Shown: one piece after another, positions 1-10,937 of the stretch
Layout of the letters: each line of letters opens with the position of its first letter
How positions within the stretch are numbered: position 1 is the stretch's first letter
Source: Nemertoderma westbladi
Taxonomy: Eukaryota; Xenacoelomorpha; Nemertodermatida; Nemertodermatidae
NCBI GenBank assembly: GCA_032718475.1
Contig: JAUCBJ010007126.1
Span: 1-64,000, forward strand
Direction: 5' to 3'
DNA: 64,000 nt
Notes under the pieces: generated by a model
What the model saw: the letters and a program-made list of their open reading frames with translations, nothing else
What the model was told of the DNA's origin: nothing
The model's database searches: none
Translations under genes and position numbers: made by a program

Positions 1-1025
<1,025 letters not shown>

Positions 1026-1640
1026 TTCTTGACTTTGTTTTGTTCTAAAGTTAGAATCAATAAGCATCGAAATGATTTCCTGTGTAGTATGTACTAATTG
1101 AGATAAACATAAACAAAAACAACAGTGTTATAAGATGGGGTTATGCTACTAACTGAAAATTTCTAAAGGTAGTTTCTGGCCAAGATCACCGATGTAAACA
1201 CTAATACCCAACCCCCCTCATCATCCCTTACTATTTTTTTCGAAGTTGCTTAGGAATACATGACGGGGATTACTTATTTAATGAGAAAGGGGGGGGGGGG
1301 GGGGGGGGGGGACTGGACGCAAAACCCGCCTTGGCGAATTAATATCCCGCCTCATATAGATAGATTTATTTATACATTACGTAAAAACAATAACAAATAC
1401 ACCAAACAATGTACCACCGGTATAAAGGTATTGTCCAACATAACATATAGGATTACCCCTAAAGCTTTGGAGCTTATTTACAAGAGGGTCCTTTTGTTAC
1501 TTGGTTACAAATACAATATTACACTACGATAAAGATGTAATGTACAGAAAAATTTATTATAAAACGTAATTACAGTATAAATAGTAAATAAATTAATAAA
1601 CTAATAACTTACTGTAGGACTATTGTACCTATTTTTACAT
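1026..1640. other. no gene seen; 23-base poly-G tract
   Basis: AT-rich sequence with a run of 23 G at 1289-1311. The short ORF crossing the G run is only a poly-Gly artefact. Nothing else is recognised. Confidence 0.6.
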
Positions 1641-1830
1641 TGCACACGGAGGTGAGATTTAACTGCAGATTTAAAAGAATGTTGATTATCTAGGTTTTTA
1701 ATTTCATTAGGCAGAGCGTTCCAATATTTAATACCTGCACACGGAGGTGAGATTTAATTGCAGATTTAAAAGAATGTTGATTATCTAGGTTTTTAATTTC
1801 ATTAGGCCGGGCGTTCCAATTTTTAATACC
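1641..1830. repeat. 95-bp tandem duplication in a LINE relic
   Basis: The block starting TGCACACGGAGGTGAGATTT occurs at 1641 and again at 1736, nearly identical through both units. A smaller 18-bp duplication (GTTCCAATTTTTAATACC) follows at about 1812-1847. Both lie inside the C-terminal coding part of a minus-strand LINE and duplicate its coding sequence. Confidence 0.85.
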
Positions 1831-2016
1831 GTTCCAATTTTTAATACCGTTAAAAAAGAAAGTATCAGATTCAAAGGATTTAGAATTCGGGAGGTAGAAG
1901 TTTGAAGCACTAGCTCTGGTACTGTAAGAGTGTGTATCGCGTACTCTGTTGAATTTTTGTTTTAGGTAATTGGGACATTTACCATTATACACGTTCGTGG
2001 GGCCTTCGCGCAGCAC
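1646..2016 (-). pseudogene. non-LTR retrotransposon C-terminal fragment
   Basis: Read on the minus strand, this codes for the tail that follows the reverse transcriptase in CR1/Jockey-type LINEs. It has an H-x-Y-x-T-R motif (HSYSTRAS), an aromatic-rich stretch, an F-x-N-G-I-K-N-W-N-x-R-P motif and a closing FKSAIKSHL. The FNGIKNWN segment is duplicated in tandem. There is no RT domain upstream, so it is a 3' fragment. The clade is uncertain. Confidence 0.6.
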
Positions 2017-2349
2017 GAGGCCCAGTTATGAGATACAAATTAAAACTGAGCGACTGTATCACAAAATCAGTATTTGAGAAATTTACCCACACCACCAATC
2101 AATTAAAGAAAGGGGTACAGTACGTGTTCAGCCCTTTTAATCTGCACCCCCCCCCCCTTCCCACCCACCAATACATAACCGCGACATCTACCACCCACGG
2201 AAGGGTAGCACGAACTTATTTCCAATCGCACGTTCAATTTGCAAAGCCAGGTGGTTTATAGGAATATAATAAACGCAGTACTCGTTTTCATTATAAGCCT
2301 CGTTGCGTTCGTCCTGTTTTGAATTTAAATATATTTCTTAAACGCAGGG
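1988..2349 (+). repeat. dispersed repeat, copy 1 (inverted copy at 16337-16704)
   Basis: This block, from TACACGTTCGTGGGGCC to TTAAACGCAGG, matches the reverse complement of 16337-16704 over its whole length with scattered substitutions and a variable poly-C tract. It has no coding potential. The two copies face each other across 14 kb and each adjoins a LINE C-terminal fragment, so it may be LINE 3' sequence or a MITE. Confidence 0.85.
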
Positions 2350-2690
2350 TAGGACGATCTTTATAATAATAATAACTAGGGATGCGATCAATGTGTGAAG
2401 CCAGGGTTTATATAATAATATAGTCAACGCAGTACTCGTCTTCTTTATAGGCCTCGTTGTGCTCGTCCTGTTTTGTATTTAAATATATTCTCTAAACGCA
2501 GACTGACGATCTTTATAACTACCAATGCGTTCAATAGGCGCAGCCAGGTATGGTTTATAGGAATATAGTCTACGCAGTACTCGTCCATATTATATGCCTC
2601 GTTGCGCTCGTCGCTCGTCCTGTGTTGTCATATAATATTTTTCCTAAACGCAGACTGACGACCTTTATACAGTTATAACTATGCGAAGTT
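2247..2690 (+). repeat. three tandem units of about 145-150 bp
   Basis: A module with GCCAGG-TTTATA, then ACGCAGTACTCGT, then GCCTCGTTGCGCTCGTCCTG, then AAACGCAG starts at about 2247, 2399 and 2540. The first unit is the end of the dispersed repeat above, so that repeat has been amplified locally. Noncoding. Confidence 0.75.
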
Positions 2691-3689
2691 TCGAAACTGT
2701 GCGAGTAACTGCTGATACATCTATGTGGAGATGTGTGATACAACGCCAACGCATCGTATGCCGATGTAGTAATATGGGTAAGGAAATAATATTAAATCAA
2801 TGTACACTCTTAAAGCTGCAGCGAAAAAATGTAGCTAATTTCGTAGGTTACATATAAAATAATAAAATTATTTTTAAGAACATTAATTTTACTACTTTAC
2901 AAAAATTCAATTAAAAAATAACCAGACAAATACATTGTGGAATAAACTATTTCATATATAAGGCTACACAACAGCCATGCCATGGATTCTATTTATGTAT
3001 TATATCTGTCATTTACCTGAGAGCAACACAACATTTATAGTAGAGTCAATAGTGGATTTAGAGAATGCTGTCTGGGCTGGAATAGCAATACTGGTTGCCC
3101 CTATTACAGTTCCTCTCTTGTTAGTCTACAACTACAACTCCCAGCCAGCTAGCTCCACACCAGCAGAGACTTGACCAAATCATTCCCAGCAACTGGCTCC
3201 CTTACACACACATCCTTCCATCTATGTACCAGCATGTTGGCCAATAAATGAGCAGTATTTAATGAGAATCAATTTTTTATGCCGTCTTAATTACTTTAGA
3301 TCAATTAAAGACACATTTATTAAAGCAAATCACTTGAACTAATTAAAAACTATAATAGAATGGTGTATGTGGATTACATCTGTATAATTTTTAAGTATAA
3401 TTATTTAAATCTTATACTGTAAAACAATTAATTTCCTTTAAAAGGCAGGTTGAAAATGGTGTTTTCACCGTAATCAACTTAATTAACTAATTAACTGCTA
3501 TTATCTTAGCTTCTCGAAGGCCACACGGAAATTCTACTTGGAAATTTTCTAAACTTTTGCCAAACAACATGTGTACCAAGTTTGGATAGATTTCATCAAA
3601 GATTGGCCGAGTTATTAACGTTTAAAATTGAACACGACAGAACGACAGAACGACAGAACGACAGGTTGATTAATGGTACCACTACGCTA
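2691..3689. other. no gene seen; short 8-bp tandem repeat
   Basis: AT-rich with no supportable coding region. The ORF at 2977-3174 has a hydrophobic stretch but no recognisable homology or context. About four copies of AACGACAG lie at 3633-3664, just beyond the 3' side of the minus-strand LINE that follows, and may be its tail. Confidence 0.5.
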
Positions 3690-3693
3690 AGGC

Positions 3694-4704
3694 TCACTCA
3701 CTTCGTGGCTCGCCCCACACTTTATGCACATGGTTAAGGCGTAGCTGCATAACTCTACTATCAAGGTTAAGTAGTCCAGATTCAGAAAAGTCATCTGGAG
3801 TTAGGTGATGCCTAGGTTTGTAGTCTTTAATAAATCGTACTACTTTATTCTGAGCTACTTGTAATTTACATTTAAGCTGTTTGGTTAAGCCTTCATACCA
3901 AGAAGAGCAGGCATAGTCCATGTGACACTGATAAGAGCACTGTCGTCGGCATATAAAATGAGTTTAAAATCGGGATCTATACTACTTGTCATATCATTTA
4001 CCTAGCATATAAAAAGCAAAGGACCTAATATACTACCTTGCGGTACACCACAGGTAATCTCTTGTACAGTAGACTACGATTTGCTAATGACTACAGTTTG
4101 ACCTCTGTCTGACAGGTAGGACTTGAACCAGTCTATAGAACCTACACCCATCGCTTACCAAGCAGAATTTCATGATCTACAGTATCAAAAGCCATTTGTA
4201 GGTCCAACATTACCATACCAGCATATAAACCCTTGTGTTATTACATCTAATTGTATCAGTTAAGTTAATACGTAGAATATGATTTACGAAAACCGGACTG
4301 AAGTTCATAGATCAGATTTAGCCTACTAAGATATGCCTCCAGCTGAAGAAAAACAGAACGTTCTAGAATTTTAGATACAATACTTAAGATACTAACAGGT
4401 CTGTAATTACAGGGTTCTACTTTACTATTCTTTTTATACAGAGGAACAACCTTAGCTAATTTCAGTTTGTCTGGTACTACATTATCTAAGATAGAGTAAT
4501 TAATAATAAAAGTAATAGGCACTTTAAGTACTTCAGCACAATCCTTAAGAAAACGGGCAGGTATTAGGTCTAGACCGGTACTTTTTGAGGCCGATAGGCT
4601 AAGTAGATTTTGAAAAACGAAATCCTCAGAAACGGGTTTTAAAAATAACTTTTCTGAATTTTGTAACTTTTCTGAAAAAAAAAATATTATATCTTTCTAT
4701 TCTA

Positions 4705-4735
<31 letters not shown>

Positions 4736-5345
4736 TATATATATAGTTTCGGACCCTATACTATATTTATTACTCGATAATGGTAACTTCTTAACTAAAT
4801 TAGAGGCAACATTAGTAAAATAATTATTAAATAAATTACTAACTAGAGTATGATCATGAATCAGCTCACCGTTATCTTGCAGAACAATATTCGATTTAGA
4901 TTTAAGGTTTTTATAACCCCTAAAGATCTTAGGGTAGACCATAGACTTTTAGGATTATCTTTATTCTCACTTATTTTGTTGTACAAATATTCAGATTTAG
5001 CTTTTTTTATTTCCCGTGGACAAGGTTTCTATATTTGCAGTAATTATTATAATCAACTAAAACACGGTATTTTCTAAATTTATACAAATAGTTATCTCTT
5101 TCTCTGATATTACTAAGAATACCCGAGGTCATCCAGGGCTCAGTGCGTTGTTTAAGACTAATTTCTTTAATTGGTGCTACAGTATTAAGTGCCTTTAGAA
5201 ATATATCTTTAAAAACAGTGTACGCAAGGTTAATGTCAACGGCCTTAAAACAGGGTTCCCATTCAGAATTAACTAACAAACTTAAAAAGCGTTCCTTGCT
5301 GTAATTTTTCATAGACCTAACTGTTACTGTTTTATGATCCCCGAA
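3694..5345 (-). pseudogene. 5'-truncated LINE (RT plus C-terminal region)
   Basis: On the minus strand, in order: the end of the endonuclease and linker (SDHK-like turn, then EPWMTSGILSNIRERDNYLY at about 5130-5345); RT fingers/palm (KLAKVVPLYKKNSKVEPCNY and NYRPVSILSIVSKILER, 4265-4522); and a C-terminal segment (MDYACSSWYEGLTKQLK, 3694-3921). Stops and frameshifts separate the pieces and the palm region with the catalytic Asp pair is damaged. The layout matches the CR1/Jockey group. It starts abruptly at about 5345 against another LINE in the same orientation, as expected of a 5'-truncated insertion. Confidence 0.8.
4706..4735. repeat. (TATC)n microsatellite
   Basis: About seven perfect tetranucleotide units lie inside the linker/RT region of the LINE relic and interrupt its reading frame. 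Confidence 0.9.
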
Positions 5346-6839
5346 AAAAGATTTTTGTGTCTTTCTTGTGCAAAAAACTATAAATTTATCAAAAACACGC
5401 TGGGTGTAATTACGTCGAGCCCATAGACTACAACAATAAATTGGCGTTATATAAGCACGAAAAAGTGCCACTTTAACGGCAGTAGATGCATTACTAAATT
5501 TCCTAGCTAGTGTATTACCCCTAGCGTACATTGCATGCATTTGTTTTATAATATCTATGTCATCATCCGTGGATGAACACAGTGTATGACCGAGGTAGAC
5601 AAAAGAATCCACGACATCAATAACAGCACCATATAATTTAACATTGGCAGACCGTGTACGACTTAGGAACAAAATAAATACATTTCGTTTTTTTAATATT
5701 GAATAATATAGAATGTGAATTAGCAAATACAACAGCCATATTAATTAGTTTTTGTAAACCATAGATTGAGTTGGAAATAATGCACAGATCATCAGCGTAT
5801 ATAATATGGTTAATTCTGGTTGATCCAATTAGACATCCAGTTCCACTGGCATTTAACTGTGTGCTTAGATCGTCTATGTATACGTTATAGAAGAGGGGGC
5901 TTAAGACCCCGCCCTGTCTAGTGCCATTAGTAACTTGGAATGGTAACGAGATAATACCATCCCAACATACACGAAGCAACTGATTGCGATACCAAAAACG
6001 AATTAACCGTACTATATAAATTGGAATGCCACGATTCAATAATTTATTCAATAGTTTGTAGTGGTTTACACGGTCAAATGCCTTGGAAGCGTCCAGCATA
6101 CAAATGTAAACACAAGAGTTGTTACTGAGATAGTAATTTATAATTTCTTTCAATGTGTAAACACAGGTTCTGTTCCTAATTTAGACTTGAAACCATACTG
6201 ATTATCATTGGTGCAAAGAAGATCAATGCAATGTTCTAGAATTAATTTCTCAATAATTTTGCTAATTATTGTGGATAGTGCTATACCACGATAATTTTCT
6301 TTGCTTGTAAGATCTTCTGTTCTGTCCTTGACTAATGGTATGATGGTTGAGTTCATCATATCATCAGGCATGTATCCATATATCAAAGTTGCAGCATTAA
6401 TCAACAAAGTTATTGCACAAACAAGATTATACCCACAGGCATATATTAAGTGCTCAGCGGTCAAACCGTCAGGGCCAGTGGCCTTACCTGTTGAAAGGCC
6501 GAGCAAGGAATCAAGCACTTCTTTGTAGGATACACGATTTATATTTATATTTGTAGCCTTGTCTAAAATACTATTTACATAACTACTATTTGTATCGTCT
6601 TTTACGCAATTAAATAAATCATTAAAATGCTCCTTCCACATATTTGTAATATTCTTAGCACCAATTTCATTACCAATTCTATTTGGTAATGGGGCCTTAT
6701 TAGAACTGTGGCTACGTACTTGTGACCAAAAATTCTTAGTATTTGCATTCGAAATTAAGGCATCCGCCATTTTATCTTGTAATTTTGTAATAATTTTATA
6801 ATGTATTCTCAATAATATATTTACAGCCTCAATGTTCAA
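5345..6839 (-). pseudogene. second LINE relic: reverse transcriptase with YADD site
   Basis: The minus strand from 6839 codes for a LINE RT of a different family from its neighbour. It has an N-terminal linker (NMWKEHFNDLFN), TGKATGPDGLTAEHL, a fingers motif (NYRGIALSTIISKIIEKLI), LDASKAFDRVNH, NGTRQGGVLSPLFYNVYIDD and the active-site box HIIYADDLCIIS, followed by the post-RT motif SFVYLGHTLCSS and a C-terminal segment ending near 5400. Frameshifts lie near 6150 and 5640. No endonuclease is visible upstream of 6839. The catalytic Asp pair is kept, but the frameshifts make it non-functional. Confidence 0.85.
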
Positions 6840-7160
6840 TTCTCAATTTAGGGAAATGAGCAGGTTACAGTGGCACGATATTTTAACCAAAACAATAAAC
6901 TAAACACAATAGAATAGGTTACAGTTTTATTTTTGAGAGTAATCATCTGTTATTTGTGTCCAATTTCCCCTGGAGAGGGATTAATTTTTATTGCTTCCAG
7001 TTTCCCCCCTATCTGTATTTAATGACAAATTAGGTAAATATATAAAAATAATAAAAAAAACTGTACAATGTTGCTGAGCACTTATTGAGAACTTGATGTG
7101 CACATGGGAATTTCAGTTTATGCTGGTATCAGCATTTACCAAGAGGATGTAGTTTAGGTG
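6840..7160. other. no gene seen
   Basis: AT-rich spacer between two retroelement relics. I recognise nothing in it. Confidence 0.5.
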
Positions 7161-7161
7161 T

Positions 7162-8330
7162 CTACAGATGACCTAGTACTGCAAACGTACATAGCATGGC
7201 CCTCAGCAAGGCGAAACTCAGTAGCCATTGCACCCAGTTCATGTATTCACTATATGGTGTCTTGTGCTGTTTTGCCAACTTCGAAGCGAGATGCTTCACA
7301 AACAGCGTTGTAGTAGGCAAGATACCTGCCAAAGCTGTAAATATGAGGGGTGTGAATGTCGCGAGTTTGATCTCCCAGATCCGTTCCTGGTATTTGTTCC
7401 ATTTCTGATTCTCATGGAACAGTTCTTGCTTCGAGTTCCATAGCTGCATTCGTTTGGGAGAGGGGATTAAAGACTGAGATGTCGATAAAAGTCTTCTGGA
7501 ATCAACTCCACCAGAAACTGGAAAGTGAAACATCCAGATGGGCTTGTTGGTCAACGAAGGTAGACTGGTTAAACTGCTTGTTGGTAATTGGCTGCAGGTG
7601 TGGCTCGTTGGTTATGTTGTGGGTGACTTCAATTAGTGGAGGCAGCGAAATCCCACAGTTATTTGTGCCGAATCGACGGACAACAGACAGTGGGACAACA
7701 CAAGACATGGTTGGTTGAATATCTTGTCCCACAAGCACAATGGGCAAGGAGCAAATTGGATTTCCACCCATAACGTCCACACACAGCATCACAAAATTCC
7801 TTACTGAGATGGGTATTGAAGAAGGTTATTGGATGTGCATTTAGCCAGGCTGCTCTGGGTTCAGCAACCAACTCCCTCAACCTCTGTTGATCCTCATGTA
7901 AGTCTACTGGCTATTACTACCTTAATTTTGAGCTGTTCCACGGCACTACTGGCCTATTTATTCTGGTTGCAATGTGTTGCTGTGACTCCTTTATAGCTCC
8001 CAGTGATTCGAAGTCGGTGTACGGTTCACAGATCCACCTAGAAATATGGTGTTCTCTTTCCAGGCCTGTAAGTGTTAGGATGGCCAATCCACCATGATGT
8101 ACTGGTAGCGATTACAATTTGCACTCCAAGAGTGATATTCTGGGGCTGTTTGTTGTGGATGGCTGCAGCTAGGTTCAAAGAGTTGAACACATTCTTGGCA
8201 TCCACCTGGAGTATGGCCTCACAGTCCTCATTTCCCGCGTTCAATTCCCGCCTTCTGGCTGCAGCAGAGCTGGGTGGTTCAGGAAATGGTCTGGAGATCT
8301 TCAGAGATACACTGGACTAGAGATTTCCCG
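7162..8330 (-). pseudogene. decayed reverse-transcriptase-like mobile-element gene
   Basis: The minus strand keeps blocks of a protein family common in invertebrate mobile elements. An RT palm block with VDAKNVFNSLN comes first (8038-8244), then FCDAVCGRYGW, then a Cys/His cluster CACGTRYSTNHVLCC followed by SIRHK (7659-7880), then EPHLQPIT (7502-7792), then ATFTPLIFTALAG and a tail ending LLSFALLRAML (7162-7554). Frames change between blocks and the active-site box is missing. Family membership is from memory of these motifs; I am unsure which retroelement class carries them. Confidence 0.55.
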
Positions 8331-8508
8331 ACAGATTTACAGCACTACTGTACAGTAGTTTCACACTGTAACACATTATGGGAAATGATTGATTGATAGA
8401 CCCAAAACTATAATAATTGCGAAATTAAATTTTAAATATCTCACAACTAATGTACAAGGAGGGGTTCTTTGAATTGCGAGGATAACTTAGGCGGCGGATA
8501 CTATATTC

Positions 8509-8836
8509 GCGGATAGAACTGCAATCAATTACTTCCAAGACCTTGCACACCGATTGTTGATCACTCATTGAAGATCCTGATTCAGGTAAATTTTCGATAA
8601 ACAGCCACAAGAGGTTGGCTCTTCTACTTTGTTAGTATGCATTGGTATGGCAACACAATCTTTAATTTACTAACAAAATTAAAGATTGTGTTGCCATAGC
8701 AATGCATACTAACAAAGTCGAAGAGCAGATCTCATTGCAGCTGTTCATCAAAAAGTTACTTGAATCAGGATCTTCAATGAGTGATCAACAATCGGTGTGC
8801 AAAGTTTTGGAAGTCATTGATAGCAGTTCTATCCGC
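8509..8836. repeat. foldback with about 160-bp inverted arms
   Basis: Arm 8509-8669 pairs with 8675-8836 across a loop of only a few bases (centre at about 8672), with a minority of mismatches. Both arms encode ESGSSMSDQQSVCKVLEVID, on the minus strand of the left arm and the plus strand of the right arm. The right arm is open across the arm, which suggests that an exon-like segment was copied in inverted orientation. Confidence 0.85.
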
Positions 8837-8844
8837 AAACAATG

Positions 8845-9411
8845 TTTTTTCTATTAGCATGGGTTCCGTGCTGACGTTGACTTGTTGCATCCCCAACAAC
8901 CGCAGCTATGGGTTGTCCGACATTCCCATGCACTCGAGAAGCGCTTCGACAATCATGGTTTCCATCAGCTGTGTTACCCTTTCTTACAAGAAACTCATGC
9001 AGTTCGTTCATCTGAGAAGTTAATGAATCGGGTTTATCAGTAAAGGGTACCGGTACATAATCACTGTCGACCTCCTACACCAATGGTGGTATAGAACCGG
9101 AGCCTACATACAGCAAGACAGCTGCAGACTCATATATAGGCCAGTATACACCATCCACCTTATACAACTACAACAAAAACCGTCTATATACAGTAGTATT
9201 TAGAATCAGACAAGTTAAACTTTTATTTTATGCTGTATTGATTAGAAAAATTAAAATTAACGGGTCCCAGGAAGGGGTAGGCCGAGACACAACGGGCCAG
9301 GCTGGGCCTGGGCCGTGAAAAACCGGCCCGTGTCCATCTCTGCCGCCCCTACACCTGATAATTGATGTTAACGACATACTGACTGACATACTGGCTAAAC
9401 ATACTGGCTGA
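8845..9411. other. no gene seen
   Basis: Short ORFs on both strands have no recognisable similarity. A GC-rich patch at about 9261-9340 is rich in GGCC/GGGCC words. Sequence at 9356-9390 (GATAATTGATGTTAACGACA) matches, inverted, the sequence at about 53150-53181. Confidence 0.45.
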
Positions 9412-9578
9412 ACATACCTGTATGTTTAGCATGTATTTATATTTGTTTGTGTTTGTGTGTTTGTTGTTCTTCGATGACCCTAGGGGTCGAGAAGTATATT
9501 TTTGGCTAAATGTCCTGATTCTATATTTTTTATTGGGGGTGTAAGACTCCTGTTCTTCCTTTAATTTACTTTAATATA
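9412..9578 (+). repeat. dispersed repeat, copy 1 (second copy 52966-53131)
   Basis: Nearly identical to 52966-53131 in the same orientation. Shared words include CCTGTATGTTTAGCATG, GATGACCCTAGGGGTCGAGA and TTTTTATTGGGGGTGTAAGA. Both copies have GATAATTGATGTTAACGACA-type sequence nearby, on opposite sides and inverted, which suggests fragments of a MITE whose ends carry that motif. Noncoding. Confidence 0.85.
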
Positions 9579-10524
9579 CCCCTACACCTGGAATACTAGA
9601 AACTCTGCATTAGCACCCCGCTTCGTATCCACCCATAAGCGACACACCATCCATCTGGTGGATTCACTGACATGATTACCATACTAACTGAAAATAGTCT
9701 CCCGTATTATTAATCATATTCCTAGAGACTTCAATAATAAGAACAATTTAAGGCGAGGTACTTACTTTATCGTATGCCGGCCGTTTTAGAATCTGTATTT
9801 GCAATAAATAGGGTTTGCAATTGTTACTAATATTAGATTTGTACTATGATAGGAAGTATAATCTACAGTAAGTAAGTAGTTGTAATTTACAATATAATTG
9901 TTCATAAATCGTAACAAGGTCAATTGGAATTTTATTCCCGGAATCTGAGATTATTACAGCAGGATGTTTGGTCATTGATATATAGGTCATGGGAATATAT
10001 GGCGCTTGTGCTGTGCGGATACTGTAGATGTTGCTGTGCTGGTGGTCGGTAGATTGAGTCTGCGGTTGTATATCAATTTCGATTATATTGTAAGGGACAT
10101 AAAAAAAACAACATAAACATAAGAAACGAGATACTTCACAATTTAATTCAGTATAATAAATTTTTTTTTTCAGTATAATAAAATACAATATTTCATACGT
10201 AAATAATTAATTCAGTATAATAAAAATAGTTCTTATGTAAATAAACGGCCAAAATGAAGATAAATACAGATTTCAATACAAAATAATATAATAATTTATG
10301 AAATCAATACAGTTTAATGATTAATTAGAAGCTTGAATTATAATAAGGTGCGCGTAGTGTAACACAGTGTCAAACCGTACGGTTCATTAGATTTTAACAT
10401 AAAGCATAAAAACAAATAAAAAGAAGGCCAAACGCGATAATTGTTCGAGATGCAATAAAAACGTAGGTAAAAAGAATAATAAAAGTAAATAAATGAATTC
10501 GTACTTATTTATTATTATTATTCA
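9579..10524. other. no gene seen
   Basis: AT-rich with small repeats of TTCAGTATAATAAA at about 10140-10220. The ORF at 9844-10188 (minus) resembles nothing I know. Confidence 0.5.
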
Positions 10525-10529
10525 AACTC

Positions 10530-10839
10530 TGTGGCAATAGCGACTACGGTACCAGTACCGGCACTATATACTTTCACTTTGATGACGACCGAGAGTCTGA
10601 CTGTGTCTGTCATCTGTAGATACTTAGGCTATCAGTACCGACTGTCCTATCTTCCGGTACAGCAGTACTATGTTTGGACCTAGATCCGTGTAGCCCAGTA
10701 GGCTACCTTTATTCGATATATACATTATATATTATTATACTTATCTGCTCCGGCATTACATGTTTCGACTTTACAACATTGCCTGCACGGCGTCCCGTTA
10801 ACAGGTATGCGGGACCGAGAGTAGATTCCCCCACATACA
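10530..10839 (+). repeat. 5' LTR of the Gypsy element
   Basis: It runs from TGTGGCAATAGCG to CCCCCACATACA, with TG...CA termini. It is 3 bp longer than the 3' LTR because of an extra TAC near 10766. A TATATACATTATATATTATT stretch at about 10717-10737 may hold the promoter. Contains several GGTACCAGTACCGG-type words. Confidence 0.95.
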
Positions 10840-10857
10840 TGGCGCAGTGAGTTTACC
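10840..10857 (+). promoter_or_regulatory. tRNA primer binding site
   Basis: TGGCGCAGTGAGTTTACC begins directly after the 5' LTR. TGG is the usual complement of a tRNA CCA end. I cannot say which tRNA primes. Confidence 0.75.
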
Positions 10858-10937
10858 GTCACCTGTGACAGGGAGAAACCTCTACGGGATCTCCAACACT
10901 ACTAATTTGTTTCCTACGTATTTGATAATTTGGGCCC

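Noticed and set aside
1260-1532. 90-codon ORF with a poly-Gly run
   Set aside because: It depends on a poly-G tract; the rest has no similarity or coding character that I can see.
9844-10188. 114-codon minus-strand ORF
   Set aside because: AT-rich sequence with no motif, no context and biased to codons expected by chance.
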